Below are positions 21,558 to 34,000 of a stretch of 64,000 bases of DNA, in pieces. Location: NCBI GenBank assembly GCA_039707655.1, contig CM077664.1, positions 197,340,195 through 197,404,194 on the forward strand, written 5' to 3'. Every line of letters begins with the position of its first letter. Position 1 is the stretch's first letter. The translations under genes were made by a program, and so were the position numbers. The DNA is from Elymus sibiricus (lineage: Eukaryota > Streptophyta > Magnoliopsida > Poales > Poaceae). Below the pieces are notes generated by a model, which saw nothing but the letters and a program-made list of their open reading frames with translations, ran no database searches and had not been told where the DNA came from.

Positions 21558-21780
21558 GGTGGAGGGGGCTACCTAAAGGCACACTCTTTCTCAATATACA
21601 CAAGCCATGCATGATCTGGCCTTCTTCTCTCCCTCCCCGCGAAATAGTTTCGTAGAGCCGAAAGGCTGTCTGGGTTCCGGTGGGAACTAGTTCTGGACGG
21701 CGAAGCCCTGCCGGATAGATGACACCGTATGTGTGCAACCCCGTAGAGAGGTCGTAGGTTCGATCCTTTTGCCCGAGGGG

Positions 21781-22060
21781 CTGTTCGAGGGTCCTCCCGA
21801 AGGGCTGTCCGAGTGACCCGCCCGAAGGGCTGTCCATGAGGCCTCCCGGAGGGCTGTCCGAGGATCCGTCCGGTGGGACTATCCGAAGGACTGTCCAGTG
21901 GCCTCCCGGAGGGCTGTCCGAGGATCCGTCCGGTGGGATTATCCGAGGGACTGTCCAGAGGCCTCCCGAAGGGCTGTCCGAGGATCCGTCCGGTGGGACT
22001 ATTCGAGGGACTGTCCCGAGGCCTCCCGAAGGGCTGCCCGGAGATCCGTCCGGTGAGCTG
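21781..22060 (+). repeat. 60-bp minisatellite inside the solo LTR
   Basis: About four and a half copies of a 60-bp unit. Each full copy contains GCCTCCCG.AGGGCTGTCCG, then GGATCCGTCCGGTGGGA and a GGACTGTCC segment. The first (about 21,781) and last (22,021) copies are partial or diverged. Long frames on both strands here (up to 183 codons) are by-products of the repeat. Confidence 0.9.
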
Positions 22061-22263
22061 ACGAGGGAGTACATCCTCGCGGTTGGGAGGTTGTAAAATC
22101 CTAGCTGCGGGGATCAGCACCGCCGATCGTCATCGACTCTACTTCCGCTGCGCTACGAGTCGGTAACGAAAAGATCAAACCTTGTATGCAGTCTCCATAG
22201 TGGTCCTGGGCTGGTGCGTAGGTCAGAAATTTTTTGTTTTCTGCAGCGTTCCCCTACAGTCAC

Positions 22264-22485
22264 TGGCTACTTGATTGGCAGCCTACACTGAGATAGAATA
22301 GGAAGTTTAAGTACTGCTAAAACACTTGGAATCAGGGAAGCCGGTGACCACGGCGCAAGAAAACTAGAGGAGGAGCTTGAGAAGGAGCATGGCAGGGAAA
22401 GATAGAGGAGTACAACGTCACTGACCATGACACGGGGAGTTTGGATCTGTTGCATCCCGCCCGGGTTCATTCTTTTTCCGGTGCG
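22264..22485. other. Continuation of the region interrupted by the solo LTR
   Basis: About 220 bp between the solo LTR and the right inverted-repeat arm. No ORF is recognised. It should join directly to sequence ending at 20,130. Confidence 0.4.
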
Positions 22486-22620
22486 CCAAACAAGCACTTA
22501 GCAGAAATCAGCCGTGGTAGACCGGGATTAGAGAGTACGGGGTGTCAATTTTAGGGATTTTAAGGTTAGGGTTCGATTCAGACTAAGAGTATGAATTCAA
22601 GGTTTATTTCAGACTTTTCT
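22486..22620 (-). repeat. Right arm of the long terminal inverted repeat
   Basis: Reverse complement of 18,680-18,816. Its outer edge (22,617-22,620) abuts block B directly. Confidence 0.7.
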
Positions 22621-25087
22621 CTTTTTCTTTTTTTTCTTGCGGGATTGTTTTACACACGTCAGTCGCTTATTATACATACACATAAACAATCGCTCTTGTG
22701 AAACACGCACACCCTATCTCTATGAGCACCTTCAAGAGACCGAGTCGACACATCACCTTGAGATGAAGTCACTACAGACGCATCCGTAGTCAACGGGGGC
22801 GTCTTCTCCCACTTGTTGAGTATCGTGATTGTTTAGAAAAAATAGGATAGACTAGGATTTGTTATAACTTATCTTGTACTTCAAGATGGTCATGTACTCA
22901 TATATATACGCCCACGATGCTCAAGCAATGCAACAACGATTCTACCAATCCCTCTTTATTCCTTCTTACATGGTATCAGGCTAATCTCGATCCAACCATA
23001 TTTGTAAAGGTTCGGTCGCCGCTTTCAACGGCACCACTAGTGGAATCACGGCATCTTGCATTGTGCGAGGGCGTGCGGAGAATACGGTGGCCCTAGTGGC
23101 TTCTTAGGGAGCATTGTGTCTCCACACCGCTCCAACGAAGACGTACTTCCCCCAAAAGGGAAGCAACTTCGGTAACACATCATTGTCTTCACAGGCTCCA
23201 CTTGTGGTTACTTCTTAACTTTACTTTGTGCAAGCTTATATTGTGTTTATATTTTGTGCTTACTTGTGAGTTTGTTGTTGTGCTTGTCATATAGGTTACC
23301 TACCTAGTTGCATATCTAGACAACCTATTTTATTGTCAAGCCTAATTTGTTAAAAAGAGCTAAAATTTGGTAGTTGCGTATTCACCCCCTTTAGTCAACC
23401 ATATCGATCCTTTCACTAGCCCAAAAGTGAGTTGGCTCAGCACCTATATATATCTTCGGACAAAATTATGAAGTATGGTCTTTGTATATTTCATCTATGC
23501 CTCCTCGCGTCATGAGGACAGCCTCAACCCTAGGAACGCCCTTTGTCATCTCCTATGTGCCCGTGCCCGCCTTTTTCTACATGCTTGATCATGTTTCCAT
23601 GTTCATCCCTCTTGTCTATGCTAGGCCTTTCATTCCTAAGTAACGCAAATGTATCCAATTTAGACAACATCATATTCTCATGAACATTAAAATCATTACC
23701 AAGAGATGAAAGTAACTGATAATTTAATTAGTGTGCGTGGGATCTAGTTATTGGTCCAATATGTGTAGCAGCATGGGCTGTAGGTGTAACTGTGGAAGTG
23801 ATGTCTTCATCAATACACCAATGCAAAATGCAAGGGGTACTGTTCAATCTTTTATGGTGATGTTGTTGGTCATTTTTTTGCATCCAAAGTATAAGGAACA
23901 CCAAATAATAGCTAAATCTTCTTTTACTAAAAAGTGAACAATTTTGAAATGTTACACAGTTATATTAGTATCGTGTAGTAATACCTGGTAGTGGACAAAT
24001 GTCATTTGTAACTAACCCGACAAAGACTAGCCATCCATTTTTGCGAGGTTGTTGGTTCGATCCTCGCTCCTAGCAGTTTTTACTTTTTCATTTCTCTAAA
24101 GCACGTTATTGGGCCGGCTAACGGGTCAACACAGGCATTTCTCCAAAGCACGCTACTGGGCCGGTGAATGAAAACGAGCTACAACAACAATAGATGATGT
24201 GAGGTGAATGAGACCAAACTATATCCGAAATCACTAATTAAATAGTGCAATTTGCAAATGTCATTCCATTTCCTCTAGTGTATCGCAGGTACAACACTTG
24301 TCACAACTTGGAAGTTTTATGTTTTTTGGTAGGTTTATTTTTTCAAAACGTTTTATCTCTTAAACTATGCGTACAAATCACGAATCGTTTTCACCGTTCC
24401 ATTTCTCAATTCGACATCTTCGAAACTAAATAGGTTTGGATGATTTTTTTCCAGAAAAAAACCATAAATCAAAAAAAAAAATCGTAAACAAAAAAAAGAA
24501 CGGAAACAAAAAACCAAAAGCACAACCATGTTTTTCACACTGTGTGCTTTTGTGATTTTTTTCTTCACACAGAAGCACATTTTGCGATTTTCACTTTTAA
24601 GGAAACGCAAGTGTGATTCACGCGGAAGCAGAGTCACATTGTGTGCATCATGTAAGGGGAAAATGATTTTTTTAGGAAACATGAGAAAAACTAAGAAAAA
24701 CTAAAAAAACACGTGCAAAAAAGAAGAAGAAAAACTATGGTCCAGCGGGTGAGCCCAACGCGCGACACGTGATGGTGGATACGCGCACCACTTGGCGCGG
24801 CCTGTGCGCCCCCGAGCGCCCGTTCACGGCCCAAATCAGAAGGTGCCCTCTAGTTAGTTGCTCCCAACTATATCTCATCTAGATGAGTTATATGCACTTC
24901 CTTATGTCTATTCATGATGTTGTGTTTGGTTTAAGTTTTTGTGTCAGCCTAGCAGGCTAGTAGTCAGCTAACAAAACTGAAACCAGATTTTTTTTAGGCA
25001 AACTGAAAAGAGCTAACAAGTGGTAGATAAATGGCACGATTCATGCACTGGCCCAAGGTGAGCAGCTTGACGGTCCGACACGAGGTA
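22617..25087 (+). repeat. Repetitive block B, inverted partner of 4884-7356
   Basis: It contains, in order: an SINE-like stretch (about 22,675-22,830); a Copia relic with TATATATA (about 22,899), a TGGTATCAG PBS-like motif (22,974) and an LTR terminus ending GATCCTTTCA (23,415); and the core family sequence (23,416-25,087). Near 24,045-24,075 the core carries GTTCGATCCTCGCTCC, similar to a tRNA T-arm/B box. No intact gene. Confidence 0.85.
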
Positions 25088-25091
25088 CTAC

Positions 25092-25267
25092 GGCCCAGTT
25101 CTTTTGGCCGATTCTCCCAGAATCTTGAGAATCGGGCCTCCACCCAGCTTCTCCCAAAATCTTGAACCCTAGGATTGTCAAAATAATATGGGTTCAAGAT
25201 TCTGGGAGAAGCTGGGTGGAGGGTCGATTCTCAAGATTCTGGGAGAATCGGCCAAAAGAACTGGGTC
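25092..25267. mobile_element. Tourist-like MITE, third copy (short form)
   Basis: A 176-bp member of the 4667/8350 family with ends GGCCCAGTTC and GAACTGGGTC, flanked by TAC at 25,089-25,091 and 25,268-25,270. The central loop is about 40 bp shorter than in the other copies. Its left flank is the outer edge of block B. Confidence 0.75.
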
Positions 25268-25270
25268 TAC

Positions 25271-26400
25271 ATCGCAAATTCTATGTATCGTTCATAGCGA
25301 GCGATACGATAGCACTCCCCCACGCTAGGTCCGACGTGGGCCGAGGCCCAACTAAGCAACGAGATCTTTTTCTTCTTTTTCATTTTCTTCATTCACAAAT
25401 TTCAAGAACTGTTCAAAAATTATTCCAAATTTTAAAATTTCCGCTTTGCCAAAAAAAATTTGGGATTTTGAAAAATGTTCATGTTTTTCAAAAATTCTTT
25501 ACAAATTTCAAATTTGTAAAAATTGTTCGCTTTTCCAAAAATTGTTTATGATTTTTTAAAACTATGTTTTTCAAAATGTATTCTTGTAAAATGTTTGGAA
25601 TTTCAAAATTTGTTCACAATTTCTAGAAATGAAATTTCAAAAATTGTTCACATTTTGTAAAACTTGTTTGCATTTTTTTTCATGTTCTCAAATAATGTTT
25701 GGGAATTTCTTTATTTTTTTGCTTTTTCCGAAAAATGTTTATTTTTGAATTCACAGACCTTTTTTGAATTCGTTATTTTTTAAAAATTCATGAACTTATT
25801 TTCAATTCATGAACATTTAAAAAAATATGTTTTTTTTCAAAATTTTGCAAACATTTTTTGAATGGATGAACATTTTTCCAAATTCATGTTTTTGTTACAA
25901 ATTCGTGAATATTTTTTGAATTCATAATTCTTTTCAAATCCATGAACATTTTTTCATTTTTTAAATCCATGCAGATATCCTAGCGAACATTGTCTCTTGC
26001 ACATGGCAACACATTTCTTTTTTGTTTGTTGTCACGTTGGTAGCATGTCATGGCCCGTCACGGCCTCCTGTCGTTGATAGAAGAACTGGTAGCGTTGCTG
26101 CATTATTTCTTAGGTAGCATTGTTGCCTTGTTTCTTCTTATGTGTTGAGCTACTTATGTGTATCGGGCCATGTGGGATTTTTCTGCTTTGGTCTTTTTTT
26201 AGTCTTTGTTTGATCTTTTACATTTGTTTTTTTACTTATTTTTGTTCTTGTTTTCTATTTTCATCTATTTTTTAGTTTTGTATCCCTCGTTTCTTTATCA
26301 TCTTAGTTTTCTCGTGTTTTCTCTTTTCCTTTTTTTTTATTCTAATGACATTAAAAGCCAGGCGTTTTGGGGTGTTCCGATCTTTCAATGAGATGATAAC
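25271..26400. repeat. AT-rich low-complexity repeat
   Basis: Dense runs of TTCAAAAATTGTTC, TTTTTGAATTC and CATGAACATTTTT words between about 25,380 and 25,970, followed by T-rich sequence to about 26,350. This type is common in Triticeae transposon DNA; a related stretch lies at about 55,200-55,460. No gene. Confidence 0.6.
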
Positions 26401-26833
26401 TATCGATTTTGACAGTCCGACTACAAACGTGCACGACGTTGCGCTTTAGCAATCGCTAAACTAATCTTCTGGAGGTTACTCATGATGCCAGAAGCACGAT
26501 TAGACTGACTAAGAAGGTCTATTCGTGCAAGCAAGAATATGATAAAGCAATCTAAATATTGCGAATATAGATGAAATATTGATAAAAATGGGGTTCTAAA
26601 AATGGTCTTGGCCTGGTCGTTCGACACAAACGAAGTACATGAAGTTGCATGGCTAACTTTTAACTAAATAATGTCCAAGTCTAAACGACGCCCTAATGAC
26701 TATATTTATGGGGAGATAGAGGGGAATTTCGTCCACCCTTCACAAGGTGGGACTAAAATCCATCCCAAGTCATTTTCCCTACCAATACGGACTCTAAAAA
26801 TAGCCTGTGGTCTAGTATTTCGAAATTACGCGG
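26401..26833. other. Intergenic DNA, unassigned
   Basis: No protein family, RNA or repeat partner recognised in this stretch. Confidence 0.3.
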
Positions 26834-28734
26834 GCCTGACCCAAAAGTGAGGTGGCGCAACACCTATGTATGTTTACGGACGAAATTATGAAGTATGGTC
26901 TTGGTATATTTCGTTCGTGCCTCCTCGCGTCATGACGGCAGCCTCAAAGTTGTGTAATCTTCACACGTGGTTTGTAAGAGTGTCCGGTAATCTTGCAATT
27001 TGACATGACATAAAAATATGTGAAGTAATTTTCTTCTGAATACATAAATGAATTATTGCAATTCTTTTATTAAAAATCACCTCATAAATATGCATATATG
27101 CAATATATTTGGTCGTATCCAAGGTAGCCATGTCCTCATCATTTTGGGTAAAATGTTTTTTCTGTGATTTTTTAGTCAAAAAATTCATGTGACCAAGTTT
27201 TTACGTCAGGTTGCAACTGCATGATTTCAAATGGGGTCGCAACTAGAAGCTTTTCAAGTCGAGTTGAAAATGTAGTCGCAACTGCAAGCTTTTGAGCCGG
27301 GGTTTGTAGCTACAAGTTCTCACATGAGGTCACAACTTCAAGTTTTCACGTCGGGTCACAATTGCAAGTTTTCAAATGGGGTCCCTACTGAAGTATTCAA
27401 GTCGGGTCGCAACTGTAAATATTCAGACGGGGTCCCAGCTGCAAGGATATTCAAAAAGGTTCACAGCTACAAGATTTTATGTGGGGTCCAACTGCAAGTT
27501 TACAAGTCGGGTCTCAAATGAGGCCGCAACTGCAAGTTTACAAGTCGGACACAACTGTAAGTTTACAAGTCAGGCGCAACTGCAACTTCTCAAGGGGATC
27601 GCAACTGGAAGTTACCAAGGAGGGGAGCAATTGCAAATTTTTAAGAGGTGTCGCAACTACAAAGTATCAAGGAGGGGCACAATTGCAACTTTTTAAGAGG
27701 GTCACAACTGTAAGTTTTTAGAGGAGTCAAACAACAAAGTTTCACAAAGGGTTGCAGCTGCATGTTTTTTGCACACACCAATGCAAACTGCAAGGGGGTA
27801 CCATTCAACCTTTTGCAGTGATATTACTGGTCATTTGTTTTGTGCATCCCAAGTACAAAGTACACCAAAAAACGAGCTAATTTTTCTATTAAAAATAAAC
27901 AATTTCAAAAGGTTACACAGTTCTATCAATATCGCATAGTACTTGATACTGGACATATGTCATTTGTAACTAACCTCGCAAGGACAAGCCATCCATTTTT
28001 TTTGAGGTTGCTGGTTTGATCCTCGCTCCTTGCAATTTTTATTACTTCATTTCTAAAAAACGTTATTGGGCCGCCCAATGGGTCAACACGGGCATTTCTC
28101 CAAAGCGCGTTAATGGGTTGGCGAATATAAACGAGCTACAACAACAATAGATGATGTCAGTGAATGAAACCAAACTATATTCAAAATCACTAACTAAGGA
28201 GTACTCTTTGCAAAGGTCAATCCCATCTTCTCTGGTGATAACAAGTGGTGTACTGCATGTCCGACACTTGTCACAACTTAAATTTTGTATTTTTTGTAAA
28301 TTCATTTTTAAACGTTTTATCTCTTAAACCATGCGTCCGAATGACAAATCGTTTTCACGGTTGCATTGCTCGCATTGAGATCTACGAAACTAGATCCCAT
28401 GTTAATATGTTTGGACGATTTTTTGGCCAAGAAACAAGAAACCAAAAGAAGGAAAACCATAGACCAAAAAACCCGGAAACAAAAACCAAAAGCACGACGC
28501 AGACGAACATTTTGTGATTTTCATGTTTCGGCGAACACAACTGTGATTCATGTGGAAGCACTTGTGCTTCACCGTGAAGCACAATTTTGCTTTTCACACA
28601 GCGTGCTTCACACAAGGGAACAATTATTTTCTTTCTAGAAAACCTAAGAAAAAACAAAAAAACAAAACAAAAGCACATGCAGAAAAAGAAAAAAAATATA
28701 TGGTCCATCGGGTGCTCCTGCTACTTGTGAGCTG
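26834..28734 (+). repeat. Block C: diverged member of the A/B core family, first part
   Basis: Matches block B at 26,834-26,945 (compare 23,420-23,525) and about 27,766-28,730 (compare 23,810-24,740), at clearly lower identity than A versus B. The interval between is replaced by unrelated sequence and a degenerate tandem repeat. The family continues at 30,261-30,460 and 54,787-55,190 after insertions. Confidence 0.7.
27205..27765 (+). repeat. Degenerate minisatellite, period about 25-31 bp
   Basis: Some 19-20 irregular copies built on GTCGCAACTGCAAGTTT followed by CAAG or TCAAG and a GGGG/CGGG segment. Units vary in length and sequence, so this is an old array. Confidence 0.75.
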
Positions 28735-30260
28735 TGTTGGGATTTCCCCGAAGAGGATGGGTGAAGCAATATAGTAGCGGATAAGTATTTCCCTCGGTAG
28801 AGAATTATGGTTATCGAACCAATAGGAGAACCACGCAAACGCCCGTCAACAGTACCTGCACACACAAGAGCAAATACTTGCACCCAACGCGGGCAAGAGG
28901 GTTGTCAATCCCCTTGAACTCGTTAATTGCAAGGATCAAATCTGAAAGTGGTAGATAGGTAAATTGCAAAGTAAAATAGAAGAAGTAAAATTGCAACAAG
29001 GTATTTTTGGTTTTAGTAATATGATTAAAATAGACCCCGGGGTCATAGTTTTCACTAGAGGCATCTCTCTCATAAGAATAGCATACGGTGGGTAGACAAA
29101 TTAATGTTGGACAATTGATAGAAAAGCGCATAGTTATGACGTTATTCATGGCATGATCATGTATATAGGAATTACGTCCGTGACAAGTAGACCGACTCCT
29201 GCCTGCATCTACTACTATTACTCCACCAATCGACCGACTCCTGCCTGCTTCTATGGTATTAAGTTCATGACAAACAGAGTAACGCTTTAAGCAAGATGAC
29301 ATAATGTAGATAGAATAAAACAAAGCAATATGATTAAACCCCGTCATTTTTTCCTTAGTAGCAACAATACAATATGTGCCTCGCTACCCCTGCTGTCACT
29401 AGGTGAGGACACCGCAAGATTGAACCTACTACTATGCATCACTTCCACTGAAGATCGATAGATCAACTTGGCCAAGGAAAACCCATAGATCGGAAAGCAT
29501 TACATAGCTATAACAATCATACATAATAAAGTTCAGAAAAGACTCAGTTACTTTCAATGAATAATCTGATCATAAACCCACAATTCATCGGATCTCAACA
29601 AACACACCGCAAAAGAAGATTGCATCGAATCAATCTCCGAAGACAACATTGTATTGAAGATCAAAGAGAGAGAGAAAGCCATCTAGCTAATCACTATGGA
29701 CCCGTAGGTCTGTGGTGGACTACTCACACATCATCGGAAGGCAGCAAGGTTGATGTAGAAGCCCTCCGTGATCGATTCCCCCCTCCGGCAGAGTACCGGA
29801 AAAGGCCTCCAGATAGGATCACGGAAGAACAGAGACTTGCGGCGGCGGAAAAATTCTTTCGGGTGGCTCTCTGGGGTTTTTGGAATATTTGGAAATTTAT
29901 AGCGCTGTAATTAGGTCAGACGGAGCCTCGAGGGGGCCACAAGGCATCAGGGCGCTCCTACCCCCCAGGGCGCGCCCTGTTGCCTTGTCGTCTCCTCGTA
30001 GGTCTTCTGGTCCTCCCCCGAAGCTTCTAGGGTCTCTTTTGTCCAGAAAAAAATCATCAAAAAGTTTCGTAGCGTTTGGACTCTATTTGGTATAGATTTT
30101 CTGTAAAACAAAAAATAAGCAGAAAACAGCAACTGACACTAGGCACCGAGTTATTAGGTTAGTCCCCAAAAATGATATAAAATTGCATATAAAGTATCTA
30201 AGAATGATAATATAATAGCATGAAACAATCAAAAATTATATATACGTCCGAGACGTATCA
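28735..30260 (-). mobile_element. Solo LTR of the TGATACGTCTC-type
   Basis: On the minus strand it starts TGATACGTCTCGGACGTATA and ends ...CGGGGAAATCCCAACA, about 1.53 kb, inserted into block C (core sequence resumes at 30,261). No internal region or second LTR is visible. The flanking 5-mers do not match, so the TSD is not confirmed. The start is typical of an abundant Triticeae LTR class that I do not name with certainty. Frames of up to 178 codons inside are not protein-like. Confidence 0.7.
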
Positions 30261-30460
30261 GCGCACAGCGTGTGATACGTGACGGTGGCTGGACGCACCA
30301 CTTGGCAGCGGCCTGTGCGCCCCGTGTGCCCGCTCGCAGCCCAAGTCAGAGGGTGCCCTCTAGTTAGTTGCTCCCAACTATATCTCAACTAGATGAGTTA
30401 TATGCACTTTCTTATTTCTTATACGTGATGTTGTGTTTTTTTTAAATGTGTCAGCCTAGC
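30261..30460 (+). repeat. Block C core family, second part
   Basis: Matches block B at about 24,760-24,955 (GTGCCCTCTAGTTAGTTGCT and flanks). It is cut at 30,460 by the hAT insertion. Confidence 0.75.
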
Positions 30461-31017
30461 CAGGGCCGGCCCTAGGAGGGGGGGAGGGGGCCGCCGCCCC
30501 GGGCCCCCAAGATCTAGGGGCCCCGTCCCAGGTGTAATTGTACGTATAAAGGTAGTAGACCATATGCCATAGCTTCACATAGAAAAAAGAAGTAGCCCAG
30601 CCCCACGAAGGAAGGGACGGTAGGTAGCAGCGTACGCATGTAAGTAAATCAGCGGACGATCGTGAGGAAACAAATGTGTGTATGCACGTAAATCACGTCG
30701 GCTCATTCTCTTTATATTCTCCCTCGAAAGGAAAAAAACGATCGTGTGCCGTGAGTTCATCCCTAATTCCATATATTCTCTGTTCTCTGCAGGCTCCAAA
30801 CTCCAGATCCCAAATCGCCGAAGGGTAACTGGTCTCCAGGCACTGTACATGGTGACAATGCAACACGAGCATCACCTGGCCCCTAAAAATTGACATTGCC
30901 GGTGTAGGACGCACACGTACATCGGCGAGTGCCTGCCACCAGAAATCCACATCACATCATCACCGAGCGTCCACTGACGCCGATATAATCAATCTCAGGT
31001 ATATCATATTACTATTC

Positions 31018-34000
31018 TATGACGCCCCCGACTCAATCGTGCACTAATCATACACGCAAATGCGCACGATCAAGATCAGAGACTCACGGGAAGATATCAC
31101 AACACAACTCTAGACACAAATTAAAGTCATACAACTTTATATTACAACCAGGCCACGAAGGCTCGAATACATAAGTCAGCGGAAACAACAATATCTGAGT
31201 ACAAACATAATTAGACAAGTTTGCCTTAAGAAGGCTGAGCAAAACAACGACAACTAGATCGAAAAGGTGCAGGCCTCCTGCCTGGGGCCTCCTAACTACT
31301 CCTGGTCATAGGTCTCCACATAGTAGTAGGCTCCGTCGGGGTAGTAGTAGTCATCGGCGGGATCATCTGTCTCCGGGACTCCGTCATCTGATCGCAGCAA
31401 TCGGGTAGGGGGGAAAAAGGTAGCAAAGCAACCGTGAGTACTCATCCAAAGTACTTGCAAGACTTACATCAGATCTATGCTAAGTATGCATCAGTATCAA
31501 AGGGAAGGGGGCTGTATCTGTGGACTATACTGCAGAAATGCCAGAAAAGAGGGGAAGGCCTATCCTATCAAAGACTAGCATCTTGCAGCGTCTTGCAGCA
31601 ACAAAAGAGAGTACAATAACATAACATGTAGTAACAAATATATATTAGTAACGCCCAGAGATCCTTCCTCGTCTACCCCCGCGAGGAAGCGATCCCGGAG
31701 CCATCATATCATTTTAGTGTCCCATGTATCCAGTTCTAGTTGAAGTAGATCGGGATACAACTCCGAGCGTCCTGTTACCGTGGACACGGCTATTCGAATA
31801 GATAACTTCCCTGCAGGGGTGCACCAACTTACCCAACACGCTCGATTAACTCCGGCCGGACACACTTACTCGGGTCATGCCCGGCCTCGGCTGATCCACA
31901 TACCGTAGTCCTTCCTAGGCTCAGCAGAGAGGTCAGCACGCCGGTCTAAACCCTAAGCGCTCAGGGGTCTTGGGCCCATCGCCCTTTGCACTCCTGCGCG
32001 TTGCGTACGTGGTCGGGACCAGACCTAGCCCCTGTATACACACGCAGGCTGTCGCAGTCCACCCGAGCGCACGTCGCTCAATTGCTGACGTATGAAGAGC
32101 TTTCGGAAGAATCGTACGACGCCAAGTGCCCATACTTATTCCCGCGTGGTGGTTAGTGCGAAAAGGCCAGAGGCCTACTCAGATCACATATCCAAACCCG
32201 TTAGTGTGTTGGGAGCTCGCGGTGACGATCAGTGGTCCTGTCGCCCCGTCTCGCGGACTTATGGCAAGGGCCTGGCCCATCCCTCTCCTGGGGCGGTCTG
32301 CCTGCCCGACCATGCCACGTAATTATCTCGCGGGTACCCTCACGGTCATCCCGACTTTAGTAACTCTCGCGGGTACCCCTCGGGGCCGACCCGACTTCAC
32401 AAGAGACTGTCGGGAACTCAGGTCCACCTCTACCGGGGTGGTACCACCTGTCCCTTCAGTCCCGCAGTAACAGTTAACAGGGAACAGTGTAAGGTAACAG
32501 TGTGTCCGTAACATCAAGGGGGAAATCCGAGGAATCACCCTCGATGGATTCCCACTCGATGTATCCGTTAAGGTGAACTAGAGGAATCACCCTCGATGGG
32601 TTCACACGTGAGGGGCTGCACGACAAAGGCATCATCGGAGGTGGTGAAAGAGGAATCACCCTCGGTAACCCACAACCGACTAGTTACGCTACAGAGATAT
32701 TATCAGGAGTGAGGTAGGAGGTATCACCCTCGGCACTCGATAGTAACTCTGCAGAGTCGTACAACTAAAGGGGTGTGCGGTGTTGTGCCAATCTCTGCAC
32801 GTCGATCACACTGATCGAGCATCCGGAAGCTAAGCATAGCAACACGCACAAGGGTGCAGGGCCACTGATGGATCACTAATCAGCCTATACTAAGCATTTA
32901 GGATAGCAGGTAAGGTATCAACAACAGTTACAAAAACAGGCTATGCATCAGAATAGGAGATATCAGACAACAGTACCAAATTCTAATGCAAGCAGGGGGG
33001 AGAAAGAATTGGGCGATATTGAAATGATCAAGGGGGTTTGCTTGCCTGAAAGCTCTGCTGAGAAGGGCTGGACGTCAGGGGAGTAGTCATACTCGGGAGC
33101 AGCGTCAGTCTCGGAGTCTACCGGAGAGAAGAGGGGGAAGAAACAATAAATACAAAACAAACAAATGCATCACAGAGCATGACATGGCAATATGCTGCGC
33201 TAGGGGTGACCTAATGCAGTGCTAGGTGTTATAGACGGAGCGGGAAAATATCCGAAAATATTTTCCCGGCTCCAGGCATTTATTGGTAAGACGATCCGGA
33301 GGGGAAGGTTCCATGTTTGCAGTGTTGGAGGCATGTGACAGGTATGTGGATGGCATATTCAGATTCGTCTTATTTTTTTGATCATTTTTCATATATAAAT
33401 TATTTTCATCCTAGTTACGGATTATTTTATATGAATTTCCAAAGTTTTAATCATATTCTGGAATTTTCTGGAGTTGTATTAATTCGAAATTAATAGTAAA
33501 ATGCTATGTGCACACACTGAAGTGTACACAGCAGGGTCTACAGAGGCTGACATGTGGGGCCAGTTGACTGAGTTGACCCAGTCAACATTTGACTGGTCAA
33601 AGGGTGAATAGTGTAGGCAGGTCCCACATGTCATTGACTATAGTTAGATTAAAAGGATTTTTAGTTGCAGGGGCCCACTGTCATAGACTAATAGTGGGGA
33701 GGTTAGTGCCCCAATTAATTGGGCCGGCCCCACTAGCCAGGGACACAACCCGTGCCCCTTTTAGTGGTTGGGGGCGCACGGGAGCAGAGGGCTCCGGCGG
33801 CCGCGGCCAGGAGCAGCGGCGGGCAATGGCGACCGGAGGCGGGCGCGGCCGGGGGAAGGCAGGCTCGGCCGGGAGTGGCAGGGTACGCGCGCGGGCGGGG
33901 CGAGCTGCAGGCAGCGGCGGTAGAAGCAGCAGCGGCAGCAACACTAGTAGCAGCAGCGGCAGCTAGCGGGAGCAGCAGCGGCGGTAGCTAGCAGGAGCAG

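Larger units (their letters stand above)
20131..22258 (+). mobile_element. Solo LTR of an Angela/WIS/BARE-related Copia element
   Basis: It starts TGTAGG and ends CCTACA, with the start signature ATATGCCCTAGAGGCAATAA known from Angela/WIS2/BARE1-type LTRs, and a perfect 5-bp TSD. Its length of 2,128 bp exceeds the usual size (about 1.7-1.8 kb, from memory) of those families, partly because of an internal 60-bp minisatellite. A TATA box CTATAAATAG lies at about 21,548. No internal region or second LTR is present, which indicates LTR-LTR recombination. It splits the captured-fragment region. Confidence 0.9.
20126..22263. other. Target-site duplication of the solo LTR
   Basis: GTCAC at 20,126-20,130 and again at 22,259-22,263 exactly flank the solo LTR. 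Confidence 0.9.

Noticed and set aside
21569..22120. Long frames on both strands (up to 183 codons) with repeated Gly/Pro/Ser motifs
   Set aside because: Open frames are a by-product of the 60-bp minisatellite (a multiple of three) inside a solo LTR; no start context or domain.
28811..29347. 178-codon minus-strand frame
   Set aside because: It lies entirely within a solo LTR, has no recognisable domain and no codon-like composition.
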